NCBI GenBank assembly: GCA_016194745.1
Contig: JACQBA010000009.1
Location: forward strand, 140,058 to 204,057
Source of the DNA: Elusimicrobiota bacterium
GTDB taxonomy: Bacteria; Elusimicrobiota; Elusimicrobia; UBA1565; JACRDR01
DNA: 64,000 bases
Reading direction: 5' to 3'
The notes under the pieces are model-generated. The model saw only the letters and a program-made list of their open reading frames with translations. It made no database searches and was not told the origin of the DNA. Each line of letters begins with the position of its first letter. Position 1 is the first letter of the stretch. This document shows, piece by piece, positions 24,431-33,438 of the stretch. Made by a program: the position numbers and the translations under genes.

Positions 24431-27205
24431 GTGAGCCGTCTTCGCGAGGACTTCCTCAAGTACTTCGATAGGCGCGGACATCTCGTCTGCGCGTCGACGC
24501 CGATCGTGCCGCAAGGCGATCCCACGCTCCTGTTCACGTCGGCGGGGATGGTCCCCTTCAAGCCGTACTTCCTCGGCATCAAGTCCGGCCTCTCGCGCAC
24601 GGCGTCCTGCCAGAAATGCTTCCGCACGACGGACATCGACCGCGTCGGCACGACCATCCGGCACCTCACCTTCTTCGAGATGCTCGGCAATTTCTCATTC
24701 GGCGACTACTTCAAGGCCGACGCGATCCACTGGGCGTGGGAGTTCCTGACCAAGGAGATGCAGCTCGATCCCAAGCGCCTCTACCCGACGGTCTTCAAGG
24801 ACGACGACGAGGCGGTCGAGCTGTGGAAGAAGGAAGGGACTCCCAACCCCATCACGAAGCTGGGCGAGGACACCAATTTCTGGAACATGGGACCGACCGG
24901 GCCGTGCGGCCCGTGCTCCGAGATCTATATCGACCTCGGCAAGGAACTCTCCTGCGGCAAGCCCTCGTGCGGCGTCGGCTGCGACTGCGACCGCTACCTC
25001 GAGATCTGGAACCTCGTCTTCACGCAGTTCGACCGCCAGCCGGACGGCTCGCTGAAGGGCCTTCCCCAGAAGAACATCGATACCGGGATGGGTCTCGAGC
25101 GCCTCGCCCTCGCGGTGAGCGGCAAGCGGAGTCCCTTCGAGACCGAGCTCTTTTGGCCGATCATGGAGAGCGCGGCCGAGCTCCTGGGGACGATCCCCGG
25201 CAAGACGCCGCAGACGAAGCTCGCCTTCCGCATCATCGGCGACCACGCGCGCGCGGCGTCGGTCCTCGCGTCGGAGGGCATCATCCCCTCCAACGTGGAG
25301 CGCGGCTACGTGCTGCGGCGGCTCATCCGCCGCGCGGTGCGCTACGGGCAGCTGCTCGGGCGCAAGGAGCCTTTCCTTCATAAGCTCGTCCCGAGCGTGC
25401 TCGAGGTGCTCGGCGCCACCTATCCCGACCTCGCCAAGGCCAAGCCGCAGATCGAGCAGACGATCCTGGCCGAGGAGACACGCTTCATGGAGACCCTCGA
25501 GAAGGGCGAGCGCGAGCTCGAGACGATCCTCGCGGACAAGCCGACATCGCTGCCCGGCGAGGCGGCCTTCAAGCTCTACGACACGTTCGGATTTCCCTTC
25601 GAGCTCACGAAGGAGATCGCGCTCGGCCGCGGCATCGCGATCGACGAGGCGGGGTTCGCGGCCGCGCAGGAGAAGGCCTCCGAGGTCGCCCGCGCCGGCT
25701 GGAAGGGCTCGGGCGAGGTCTCGCAGTCCGAGTACGAGAAGGTGATCAAGGCCAACGCAGGACTGCACTGCGAGTTCACGGGCTACGGCGTGCTCGCCCA
25801 GGAGTCGCGCGTGGCGGCCGTGCTTCGCTTGACCAAGGGCGACGGAGGCCTCTCGATCAGCTTCGGCGCGACCGAGGAGCTCAAGCCCGGCGACGAGGGC
25901 GAGGTCGTGCTGTTCAAGACCTCCTTCTATCCCGAAGGCGGCGGCCAAGTCGGCGACAAGGGCGCGCTTTTCGACGACATCGGCAAGAAGATCGCCGACG
26001 TCCACGACACGCAGCGTCCGCATCCCGATCTGATCGTCCACCGCGTGACGGCCCTGCGCCTCATCCGGGCGGGATTCAAGGTCCGGGCCGAGGTGGACAA
26101 GGAGCGGCGCGAGACGATCCGCTACCACCACACCGCGACCCATCTCTTGAACGCCGCGCTGCGCGAGGTGCTCGGCGACACCGTCCGCCAGGCGGGCTCT
26201 TTGGTCGCCCCGGACAAGCTCCGCTTCGATTTCACCCACGCCAAGCCGATGACCCCGGACCAGATCAAGGCCGTCGAGGAATCGGTGAACAAGGCGATCA
26301 AGGCCGATATGCCCGTCGAACCGCAGGAGCGCCCGGCCAAGGACGTCGACTCGCTCGGAGCGGTCAAACTCCTCGGCGAATCCTACGGCGAGAAGCCGCG
26401 ATTCCTCCTCATCGGCCCGAAAGGGTGGATCACCCCCATGGACCGCTACAGCCTGGAGTTGTGCGGCGGCACGCACGTCCACCATACGGGCGAGATCCAG
26501 CATTTGAAGATCGTGAAGGAGACCTCCGTCGCGGCCGGCATCCGCCGCATCGAGGCCGTGGCGGGACCCGCGCTCGAGGAGCACCAGCGCCAAGTCGAGG
26601 AAGGCCAGCGCACCGCGCTGCGCCAGTCGCTGATCACTTATCTGAAGATCACGGCCGAGATCATGGAGATCACGGGCAAGCCGCACAAGTCGCTCCCGTC
26701 CAAGATCGCCGATCCCGACGCCGCTCCGATCGAGGAAGTCCGCCGCTCGACCGAGGCGATGAAGGAGCTCGAGAAGATGCTGAAATCCGAGCTCGGCAAT
26801 CTCCGCCAGCAGTCGCTCTCGCAGCAGGCGCAGCTCGGCAAGGTGCTGATGGACGTGGGGCGCATCAAGCTCTGCGTCCAGAAGTTCCGCCAAGCCGAGA
26901 TCGCGACGCTGCGTCAGGTCGCGGACCAGGTCAAGCGCGAGATGGGCACGGGCGTCGTCTTCATGGGATCGTCCGACGACAACAAGCTTTCCTTCGTCGT
27001 CAGCGTGACGCAGGACTTGGTCGGCAAGGGCCTCGACGCCTCCGCCCTCGCCAAGACCGTCGCCGGCCGGATCAATGGCCGCGCCGGCGGCCGGGCCGAC
27101 TTCGCCCAAGGCGGCGGCAACGATTACGATTGGAACGTGCTCGTGCAGACGGTCACGGACTCGCTGCGCCCGCTGTCCGACAAGGTGATCAAGAGCAACA
27201 ACTAG
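24431..27205 (+). CDS. alaS: alanyl-tRNA synthetase
   Basis: 924 residues from GTG 24431. The class II motifs are clear: FTSAGMVPFKPYF, FRTTDIDRVGTTIRHLTFFEM, MGPTGPCGPCSEIY, NLVFTQF. The editing domain has HHTATHLLNAAL and CGGTHVHHTGEI, which carry the zinc ligands. The C-terminal domain ends with a RADFAQGGGND motif. A cluster of cysteines (SCGKPSCGVGCDCDR) is inserted in the catalytic part, as in some bacterial lineages. The length is slightly above the usual 875. TAGAAT is 6 bases before the GTG, with no SD, suggesting a leaderless mRNA. Confidence 0.98.
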   Translation: MSRLREDFLKYFDRRGHLVCASTPIVPQGDPTLLFTSAGMVPFKPYFLGIKSGLSRTASCQKCFRTTDIDRVGTTIRHLTFFEMLGNFSFGDYFKADAIHWAWEFLTKEMQLDPKRLYPTVFKDDDEAVELWKKEGTPNPITKLGEDTNFWNMGPTGPCGPCSEIYIDLGKELSCGKPSCGVGCDCDRYLEIWNLVFTQFDRQPDGSLKGLPQKNIDTGMGLERLALAVSGKRSPFETELFWPIMESAAELLGTIPGKTPQTKLAFRIIGDHARAASVLASEGIIPSNVERGYVLRRLIRRAVRYGQLLGRKEPFLHKLVPSVLEVLGATYPDLAKAKPQIEQTILAEETRFMETLEKGERELETILADKPTSLPGEAAFKLYDTFGFPFELTKEIALGRGIAIDEAGFAAAQEKASEVARAGWKGSGEVSQSEYEKVIKANAGLHCEFTGYGVLAQESRVAAVLRLTKGDGGLSISFGATEELKPGDEGEVVLFKTSFYPEGGGQVGDKGALFDDIGKKIADVHDTQRPHPDLIVHRVTALRLIRAGFKVRAEVDKERRETIRYHHTATHLLNAALREVLGDTVRQAGSLVAPDKLRFDFTHAKPMTPDQIKAVEESVNKAIKADMPVEPQERPAKDVDSLGAVKLLGESYGEKPRFLLIGPKGWITPMDRYSLELCGGTHVHHTGEIQHLKIVKETSVAAGIRRIEAVAGPALEEHQRQVEEGQRTALRQSLITYLKITAEIMEITGKPHKSLPSKIADPDAAPIEEVRRSTEAMKELEKMLKSELGNLRQQSLSQQAQLGKVLMDVGRIKLCVQKFRQAEIATLRQVADQVKREMGTGVVFMGSSDDNKLSFVVSVTQDLVGKGLDASALAKTVAGRINGRAGGRADFAQGGGNDYDWNVLVQTVTDSLRPLSDKVIKSNN

Positions 27206-27206
27206 T

Positions 27207-27258
27207 CGCCCTCACCCCGACCCTCTCCTGCGAAGCGGGAGAGGGCAAACCGAGGGCG
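27207..27258. repeat. REP-like palindrome after alaS
   Basis: CGCCCTC (27207-27213) pairs with GAGGGCG (27252-27258). Inside, CCCTCTCCTGC pairs with GCGGGAGAGGG through one G-T pair. The sequence is of the widespread type CCCTCACCCC...CTCTCC-loop-GGAGAG. A related copy lies at 53491-53536. It may also act as a terminator or mRNA stabiliser; no T-run follows. Confidence 0.75.
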
Positions 27259-27336
27259 CATAGGGTCCGTGCTTTCCATTCTATCCGTTATGGTACAATG
27301 CCCTTTCCGGAAGCGTAGAGGCCCTCGTCCTCATAT

Positions 27337-27408
27337 GCGCCCTTGGTGAAATGGATATCACAGCAGCCTCCGAAGCTGCGGGTACAGGTTCGATTCCTGT
27401 AGGGCGCA
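27337..27408 (+). tRNA. tRNA-Arg (anticodon CCG)
   Basis: Acceptor GCGCCCT (27337-27343) pairs with AGGGCGC (27401-27407), discriminator A at 27408. The anticodon arm GCAGC-CTCCGAA-GCTGC gives anticodon CCG. ACAGG-TTCGATT-CCTGT forms a perfect T arm. No encoded CCA. A 7-bp hairpin GCTCCGG/CCGGAGC follows at 27427-27445. Confidence 0.95.
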
Positions 27409-27475
27409 AATCCCCTTGAAATCACCGCTCCGGCTGGACCGGAGCACGCTCTCGTATTTCGTTCTCTGCCTCGCC

Positions 27476-27901
27476 ATGACGCGCATGGCGGGCGAGCTCC
27501 TCCGGCTTCCGCTGTTGGTCGAGATCGGCCTGGCTTCGGCGATCGCCCCGGCGCCGAAGGTGCTCTCGACGGTTCCCGAGGGAAAGGAACTCTTCCCGAT
27601 GTCGAAGACGCTCGAATGGGCGGACGAGACCGGGGAGCACTCGACGTCGCTCGCCTTCCTCGCGCGCCTGCGCGGACCCTTCGGCCGGAGATGGGTCTAC
27701 CACAACGCGCTCGGCCGCGGCCCCGCGATCACCGCGTCGGACCGCGATCAGGCGCTCCGCTACGCCTTGTGCGGCGCGGCTCCGGTCCTCACCGAAGCCG
27801 ACTTGCCCCACGGCCGAGTGACGGGCGCGCGCGTACTCTACGCGGCGCCCAAGGGCCGGAGCCCAGCGGGGGTCGAGTCCATCGAGGTTCGCTGCCAGTG
27901 A
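27476..27901 (+). CDS. hypothetical protein upstream of HTTM-like gene
   Basis: 141 residues from ATG 27476; an in-frame TTG at 27416, only 8 bases after the tRNA-Arg, would add 20 residues but would include the hairpin at 27427. The N-terminus is hydrophobic (LLRLPLLVEIGLASAIA), then a soluble part with LFPMSKTLEWADE, RRWVYHNALGRG and ALCGAAPVL. No family recognised. The stop overlaps the GTG start of the next gene (GTGA), so the two are translationally coupled and probably work together. Confidence 0.5.
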   Translation: MTRMAGELLRLPLLVEIGLASAIAPAPKVLSTVPEGKELFPMSKTLEWADETGEHSTSLAFLARLRGPFGRRWVYHNALGRGPAITASDRDQALRYALCGAAPVLTEADLPHGRVTGARVLYAAPKGRSPAGVESIEVRCQ

Positions 27902-28749
27902 ACGGCTGGTCCGCCCGGCACTACGGCATCTTTCGCGCCGCGCTCGGCGCTTACGCCGCGTGGCAGCTCGCCTCCTTCATCCCATGGGGCGCGGAACTTT
28001 TCTCCCGAGAAGGCCTTCTGCCGATGCGCTCTCGCTTGACCTGGATGCTGCCGAATCCGCTCGGGGTATGGGATTCGCCGGCGGCCGTGACCCTCTTTCT
28101 GGCGCTGGGCGTCCTGCTCGCCGTCCTTTTCACGGCGGGAATACGCGACCGCGCCGCCGGGATCGGCCTTTGGTTCGTCTGGGCGTGCCTCGTCGGCCGA
28201 AATCCGCTGATCGGCAATCCGTCTCTGCCGTACGTGAGCTGGCTATTCGCGATGCATGCCCTCCAGCCGCCGATCGGCGCGAAGAAATGGTCGTTCTCCA
28301 AGGACGTCCTGCTCGCGACGTGGATCCTCATGTCCGTCGCCTACGCCTTCAGCGGCTACACGAAGCTGGTCAGCCCCTCCTGGCAGGACGGCGCGGTGAT
28401 GCGGATCGCGTTGCTGCGCGCTTTCGCCCGGCCGGCTCCGCCCGCGTGGCTTCAAGCCGGAGCGACTTTGGTCCTCCTCAAGCTCGTCTGTTGGACAGTC
28501 ATCGCGTCGCAGCTCGCGTTCGCCCCGCTCGCTCTGTCGCGCGCGCTCCGGCCGTGGGCTTGGCTCTCGATGCTCCTCATGCACGTCTTGATCGCGCCGC
28601 TCCTCGGTCTCGCCGACTTGAGCGCGGCAATGGTGCTTTTCCATATCTTCTCGTTCGATCCCGGCTGGATTCCCGCGTCTATTAAGGTGAAACGGGATTG
28701 GCGTTTCCTCGCCCAAGACGACACCCCCCCTTCTGTAGCCAAAGGCTGA
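27898..28749 (+). CDS. HTTM-like (vitamin-K carboxylase-related) membrane protein
   Basis: 283 residues from GTG 27898. At least six membrane segments. The N-terminus (ARHYGIFRAALGAYAAW), the loop FSREGLLPMRSR, and VAYAFSGYTKLVSPSW followed by DGAVMRIAL match HTTM-domain proteins, which are distant relatives of gamma-glutamyl carboxylase and often have unknown functions. The C-terminus has FHIFSFDPGWIP, also typical of the family. It is coupled to the preceding small gene by a GTGA overlap. Confidence 0.65.
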   Translation: MNGWSARHYGIFRAALGAYAAWQLASFIPWGAELFSREGLLPMRSRLTWMLPNPLGVWDSPAAVTLFLALGVLLAVLFTAGIRDRAAGIGLWFVWACLVGRNPLIGNPSLPYVSWLFAMHALQPPIGAKKWSFSKDVLLATWILMSVAYAFSGYTKLVSPSWQDGAVMRIALLRAFARPAPPAWLQAGATLVLLKLVCWTVIASQLAFAPLALSRALRPWAWLSMLLMHVLIAPLLGLADLSAAMVLFHIFSFDPGWIPASIKVKRDWRFLAQDDTPPSVAKG

Positions 28750-28834
28750 GACGCGCCTGCCCCGTTCGGCACTGTGAGGAGCTCCTCCCCCTGGATATAC
28801 TGATCTTGACCCTCTTATTTAGGAAGGAGAAACC

Positions 28835-29437
28835 ATGAACCTCAGGATCGCCGCTCTTGTCGCCGCCGTGCTTCCGTCCGCCGCTTGGGCCGTGCTGCCG
28901 CGCACGGAAGCGCTCGTACTGCCTCGTGCGGAGAAAGTCACCGTCCAGCGGACGGCCGACGCCGGCGCGCCGCAGCCGTGGGACGCCTTCAAGATCGACT
29001 TCGACAAGGCCGCAGAGGCTCCGACGCGCGCGGACTTCATCGGACTGCGCTCCGGACGGCTCGTCCATCCCGACGACCGCGGCAACGTCTACCCCGCGAT
29101 CATGTACGGAAAGGAGTTCGACGACACCGCCGCGCCGGGCGCCAAGTTTCTGAAGATTCTCGCCCACTTCGAAACCGACGGCGGGCCCGCGAGGTTCGAC
29201 ACCGTGACGGCCGCCGACCTGGCCGAGCTCATCGCGGGAGCCGCGGAGGCGTGGCCCTTGGTCGCCAAGGCGGATATCGGCGCCCGGGAAACGACCTATT
29301 CCTTCCAGGTGATGGGCGCGCCCGCGCAGGCGACGATCCGTAAGGCTGGTGAGACGCTTTACCTGCGGGTAGTCTTGCCGGGGACCGAGAGGCTGGAGGT
29401 GTACGCCAACTTCACCAAGCGTTTGACGACGAACTAG
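28835..29437 (+). CDS. secreted hypothetical protein
   Basis: 200 residues; ATG 28835 follows AGGAAGGAG at a good distance. Signal peptide MNLRIAALVAAVLPSAAWA. The mature part alternates short strands and helices (WDAFKIDFDKAAEAPTRADF, AKFLKILAHFETDGG, ETLYLRVVLPGTERLEVY). No cysteines, no known motif. It ends with a 4-base overlap (CTAG) with the convergent S74 gene. Not recognised. Confidence 0.65.
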   Translation: MNLRIAALVAAVLPSAAWAVLPRTEALVLPRAEKVTVQRTADAGAPQPWDAFKIDFDKAAEAPTRADFIGLRSGRLVHPDDRGNVYPAIMYGKEFDDTAAPGAKFLKILAHFETDGGPARFDTVTAADLAELIAGAAEAWPLVAKADIGARETTYSFQVMGAPAQATIRKAGETLYLRVVLPGTERLEVYANFTKRLTTN

Positions 29438-30816
29438 TCGACGGGACGCTTCGCGTCCGTCGGCGGAGCGCCGCGCTTCTCGAGACGCTGGATTCGGTCC
29501 TCAAGGACCGAGACCCGGCCCCGAAGCGCGGCGTTCTCTTTTTGCAGCGACTCGATCTCGGCTTGGCGCTTGCCGCGTCCCTCGGCCATTTCGGTGTGCA
29601 ATTCTTGCACGGCGCCCGTCAAGAACGGCACGACGCGGACATAGTCCACGATCTTGAAAGAATCGAACGCGATTTCGTCGGCGCCATTTCCCGACTTGAT
29701 GCTGCCGCCGGGCACGTCTTTGACGATCTCCGGAATCACCTTTTCCACTTCCTGCCCGATGAAGCCGAAGTCCTTTCCCTTCGCAGACGTGACGGCCTCG
29801 ATTCCGGGTTTCCAGTGGAAACTCACCGGCCTCAGGGACAACACCTTGCCCAGCGATCCATTAATAGGTTCGATATGCTCCTTCAACCTGCGGTCGGATG
29901 CCGTGTTGATTCCCGCCGCGACAATGTACCCGTTGCCGTAGAGGGACCAATCAGGACCGGAGCGATATGCCAAATAGGAATAAGTACCGTTCGCGTTGCC
30001 ATTAAACGAGCCGATGCCGCCCGCTCCCGTGCTGTAGAAATAGCCACCGTAGCCCTGATTCTCCGCGTAGCCGTAGACGCCGAACATGCCGGCGCCTCCC
30101 GCATGCCCATAAACTCCATAACCCGTCTGCGAAACGAAATAGCCGGCCCAGTGACCGGCTGCGCTCGAGTAGCCGTAGAAGCCGTGCCCATTGATGGACA
30201 CGGCCTGTCCCGCCCATTGGCCGGCTTGACTTGTCTGCGCGTAGAGGCCTGGGCCGTTATCTGAACGGAAATACCCGGCCCACTCGTTCGCGGTGGCGGT
30301 ATAGCCGTAGAAGCGGATGCCGGAGCTAAAGCTACCGACGCCCACTTGTCCCGTGTTCATGATGCGCATGCGCTCCGTGTTTGCCGTGGACAGTCCCAGG
30401 AATGCGTTATCCTGATTATTCAGGAAAAAATTGCCCACTGTGTCGTACCCGTGAAGGATCGTTCCCGACGTTCCAGCCTGCTTCACCCGTAGTTGGTTGA
30501 ATCCAGAAGCCGCGGTCGGACTGACGATGGTGACGATCGAGTCCGTGCTCGGAGTCGCCGCTCCGACGACCACCCGTCCCGCCGTGCCGACGCCCACGGG
30601 TGTATTCGGTGGCGGCACCAGGATCGTGAAGCCGCCGTTGCGGTTCAGCACGGTATTGTTGTTTCCCGTGCCGTTGCCGGTCGTCACGATCGCGTTGTAG
30701 ATACCCGCGGGAGACGGGAACGTCGTGGACATCGTCAGCGTTTCTGCGAACGCCGTCGTAGGTAACGACACGGCCAACACGGCCGCAGTCAACCGATGCC
30801 ACCCTGCTTGCATCAT
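29434..30816 (-). CDS. exported protein with S74 intramolecular chaperone domain
   Basis: 460 residues; ATG 30816 is 5 bases after GGAGG. Signal peptide (cleavage near AFAE), then MSTTFPSPAGIYNAI, a motif I associate with Elusimicrobia-type secreted proteins. Residues about 160-290 are a repeat of G-Y-F / Y-G-Y units (WAGYFRSDNGPGLYAQ, HWAGYFVSQTGYGVYG), likely a trimeric beta-structure. The C-terminus has SDRRLKEHIEPI and FGFIGQEVEKVIPEIV, the peptidase S74 domain that trimerises and self-cleaves in phage tail spikes, followed by a coiled coil. No phage genes are nearby, so it is probably a surface fibre. Confidence 0.85.
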   Translation of the reverse strand: MMQAGWHRLTAAVLAVSLPTTAFAETLTMSTTFPSPAGIYNAIVTTGNGTGNNNTVLNRNGGFTILVPPPNTPVGVGTAGRVVVGAATPSTDSIVTIVSPTAASGFNQLRVKQAGTSGTILHGYDTVGNFFLNNQDNAFLGLSTANTERMRIMNTGQVGVGSFSSGIRFYGYTATANEWAGYFRSDNGPGLYAQTSQAGQWAGQAVSINGHGFYGYSSAAGHWAGYFVSQTGYGVYGHAGGAGMFGVYGYAENQGYGGYFYSTGAGGIGSFNGNANGTYSYLAYRSGPDWSLYGNGYIVAAGINTASDRRLKEHIEPINGSLGKVLSLRPVSFHWKPGIEAVTSAKGKDFGFIGQEVEKVIPEIVKDVPGGSIKSGNGADEIAFDSFKIVDYVRVVPFLTGAVQELHTEMAEGRGKRQAEIESLQKENAALRGRVSVLEDRIQRLEKRGAPPTDAKRPVD

Positions 30817-30840
30817 GACGCCCTCCAAGGAAAATCGCCT

Positions 30841-31368
30841 CTATTCCCTCTCGGCTCCTAGCAATTCCTCGATCCTCTTATCCACCAAAACGGTCGGATC
30901 ATCCTTGGCCCGTCGAAGCATATCCAACTTCTCCTGAAGTTTGGCCATTTGAGCTTCTTCCTTCTTCGTCCGGTCATCCCGCTGGTTCAGCACTCGGATT
31001 TTTGACTCCGTGTCCGTGATGGTCGCCGGAATGGATTGGAGTTCCGACTCCAACGAACGTTCGACGGGAGACCGTAAGAGCTCCCTGGCCTCGTCCCTCG
31101 TGATCTTTTTCGCTTTGTAATCGCCCACGATCTTCTGGATGGACTTGGATTTCTCCGCGCCTCCGAGGCGTCTGGCCATTCCTTCCTCGGCCATTTTCTT
31201 GACTTTCGGATCTAGCGGGATGAGCCCCGGCGGCTTGGCGAATTTGTTGATCTCTCCGTCCGCCGTCGCCTTCATGGGCTTCATACCTGACGGACCCGAC
31301 GGATCCTCGGCGAAGGAAATCGATGCGACAAGCCACACGGCGGCAACGAGAGATGGTTTTATGCGCAT
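30841..31368 (-). CDS. secreted coiled-coil hypothetical protein
   Basis: 175 residues from ATG 31368. Signal peptide MRIKPSLVAAVWLVASISFA. The rest is charged and helical, Lys/Glu-rich, with a predicted coiled coil in the second half (SKIRVLNQRDDRTKKEEAQMAKLQEKLDML). TACACT is 7 bases before the ATG; no SD. It ends 24 bases before the S74 gene start and is probably cotranscribed, so it may help display or assemble that fibre protein. No family recognised. Confidence 0.68.
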   Translation of the reverse strand: MRIKPSLVAAVWLVASISFAEDPSGPSGMKPMKATADGEINKFAKPPGLIPLDPKVKKMAEEGMARRLGGAEKSKSIQKIVGDYKAKKITRDEARELLRSPVERSLESELQSIPATITDTESKIRVLNQRDDRTKKEEAQMAKLQEKLDMLRRAKDDPTVLVDKRIEELLGAERE

Positions 31369-31503
31369 ATTTTGAAGTGTAAGGCATGTTCCAACCAGTG
31401 TCAAGCCGTGACACCATAGCGGGTCCTAGGTCCCACCCACGGTAAGGCGTATCGGCCCTGGCGGGGTGATCCTCTCGTGATTATTCTGGGAGCGCATGGT
31501 GTA

Positions 31504-31528
31504 GGGAAAGCCTCGGGCGAGGCTTCCC
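31504..31528 (+). other. hairpin in the leader of the first S41 gene
   Basis: GGGAA-A-GCCTCG and CGAGGCTTCCC form an 11-bp stem with one bulged A and a 2-base spacer, ending 3 bases before the GGAGG site of the gene at 31542. It could modulate translation or be the end of an upstream terminator. No T-run follows. Confidence 0.45.
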
Positions 31529-31541
31529 ACGGAGGATGCTC

Positions 31542-33317
31542 ATGACTCGACTGCTGCGCGTACTGCTTTCGCTCCTGCTGCTGCCTCAGTTCGCGGGAGC
31601 CCTGTCTCCCGCCCCGGCCCTTCAGAACATCGACGTCGTCGACATCCGCAGCGGCGCCTTGACCGGCGTCTCGCCGGCTCCGGCCCTCCCCCAGGGACAG
31701 ATCGTCCCGATCGACTTTCGCGTGCGGCGCTCGGACAACCCGCCAACAAACGCGCGCCAGCTCACCGACGATCAGCTCAACACCTTCTCCCGGCGCATTT
31801 ACGCCATCGACCGGCAGCTCAACGGCGGCACGCCCACGCTTAAGCGCGAGATCGGCAAGAACGATCCCTTGGTTGAGTGGGTCCGCCAGGTCCTCCGCGA
31901 TTACGATCAGGTCTACAGCGACGTGAACCCGGACAACCACGGCCCGCGCTACATCACGACGGCCCAGTGGGATAGGATCCTCGACGCGATGGCCGCGAAG
32001 GCTGAGCTCGAGTACCCGAAGTCGCGCAACTGGCAAACGGCGTTCACCGAGATGCTTCGGCACCCGTTCAGGGAGCGCCTCATCGACGACCCCCATTCGG
32101 CGTACCACTCCCAGGCGGAGTATGCGCAGGTGCAGTCGCAAATGCGCGGCCAGAACGCCGGCATCGGCTGCCAGATCGAGTTGGACGTGATCCCGGCCGG
32201 CGCGGAAGACGACGAAGAGAAGGCTGAGCAGGAGGAAGCCGCGACGCCTCCGAAGGAGCCGACGATGACGCGCGGCGCGAAAGCCACGTGCTACCCCGGC
32301 AGCGGCGCCGAAGCGGCCGGCGTCCAGGACGACGACGTCCTCAGCGCGGTGTATCAGGTGAGGGACGGCGTCGAGACGCGCGTCCCGTTCGCCGGCAAGA
32401 CCCTCACCTTCGTGAGCAGCAATCTCCTCGGAACGCCCGGAACGAAGGTCAAGGTCGAAATCGTCCGAAACGGCCGCGTCGTCAGCCCGGACCCCGTGAT
32501 CACCCGGAGCGTCTTCAGCATCCCGACGGTGCTCGCCAAGATGCTGACCGGGACCAAGATCGCCTACGTGCATTTCACCGGCTTCGACCAGAACGCGGCG
32601 CGCTTGGTCAAGCAGGCGCTGCAGCGGATGATCTCGCAGGATAAGGCGGAAGCGATCATCGTCGACGTCCGCCGCAATCCGGGCGGCCTCGTCGACACGG
32701 CGGCGCAGCTCACGTCCGAGTTCCTGAAGAACGGACAGGACATCTTCTCCTACGCCCGACACGAAAGGCGAGAGAGCACCCACGTCACCGTGGGCGACGG
32801 CCCGTTCTCCGACATCCCGCTGGCGATCCTGATCAACGGCGGCTCCGCCTCGGCGAGCGAGATTCTGGCGCAGGCGATCCAGGACCATAAATGCGCCGGG
32901 CAGCCGGCCTGCAGCGTGATCATCGGCAGCAGCAACACCTTCGGCAAGGGCTCGCGCCAGAGCATCCACCCGTACCCGGAAGGCTTCATGGGCATCGGCG
33001 GCGGCCAGAACGGCGCCGCGCGCATCACCGAGGGCGAGTGGCGCGGGCCCAACTTCAGGAACGTCAACGCCAAGCGCGACGAGCGCGGCCGCGAGATCCC
33101 CGGCACGGGCGGCATCGCGCCGAACGTCCTGGTCCAAGTCGACAAGAAGCACGAGGCGCAGGTGATGCAGGCGCGCGGCAAGGAACTCCTGCTGCGCTCG
33201 CGCGACGCCTCGCGCAACGTGCCGCAGGCCTCCTCGGCCGTGAAGGACTACGAATCCCTGATCCACGACGCGGTGCTCGAGAGAGCGAAGGCGGTATTGA
33301 GCCCCAATCGCGGATAA
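31542..33317 (+). CDS. exported S41 (C-terminal-processing) protease
   Basis: 591 residues; ATG 31542 is 6 bases after GGAGG, whereas ATG 31536 touches it. Signal peptide (cleavage near AGA). An N-terminal helical region leads to a PDZ-like segment (residues about 205-310, with GAEAAGVQDDDVLSAV), then the S41 catalytic core: IAYVHFTGFD, IIVDVRRNPGGLVDTA and INGGSASASEI. By the family spacing Ser437 is the nucleophile and Lys469 (FGKG) the base. Seven extra residues with two cysteines (KCAGQPAC) lie between them, perhaps a disulfide. Two further S41-type genes follow. Confidence 0.9.
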   Translation: MTRLLRVLLSLLLLPQFAGALSPAPALQNIDVVDIRSGALTGVSPAPALPQGQIVPIDFRVRRSDNPPTNARQLTDDQLNTFSRRIYAIDRQLNGGTPTLKREIGKNDPLVEWVRQVLRDYDQVYSDVNPDNHGPRYITTAQWDRILDAMAAKAELEYPKSRNWQTAFTEMLRHPFRERLIDDPHSAYHSQAEYAQVQSQMRGQNAGIGCQIELDVIPAGAEDDEEKAEQEEAATPPKEPTMTRGAKATCYPGSGAEAAGVQDDDVLSAVYQVRDGVETRVPFAGKTLTFVSSNLLGTPGTKVKVEIVRNGRVVSPDPVITRSVFSIPTVLAKMLTGTKIAYVHFTGFDQNAARLVKQALQRMISQDKAEAIIVDVRRNPGGLVDTAAQLTSEFLKNGQDIFSYARHERRESTHVTVGDGPFSDIPLAILINGGSASASEILAQAIQDHKCAGQPACSVIIGSSNTFGKGSRQSIHPYPEGFMGIGGGQNGAARITEGEWRGPNFRNVNAKRDERGREIPGTGGIAPNVLVQVDKKHEAQVMQARGKELLLRSRDASRNVPQASSAVKDYESLIHDAVLERAKAVLSPNRG

Positions 33318-33438
33318 GACGCCCCTAGGACGAGACCCCTCGCCCCTCCCGCGGGACCGGAGCAACCATCCGGTCCCGCGGCCATTTCCCTTTCGGCCCA
33401 GGCCGCCACGGCGCCCGTCGTCTACACTGATACGTGGA

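Noticed and set aside
24695..27109. 804-codon frame antisense to alaS
   Set aside because: alaS motifs are unmistakable; the antisense frame is a shadow made of Leu/Arg/Asp codons mirrored from the real gene.
29542..30264. 240-codon plus-strand frame opposite the S74 gene
   Set aside because: No SD, no domain, and the opposite strand encodes a complete S74 protein.
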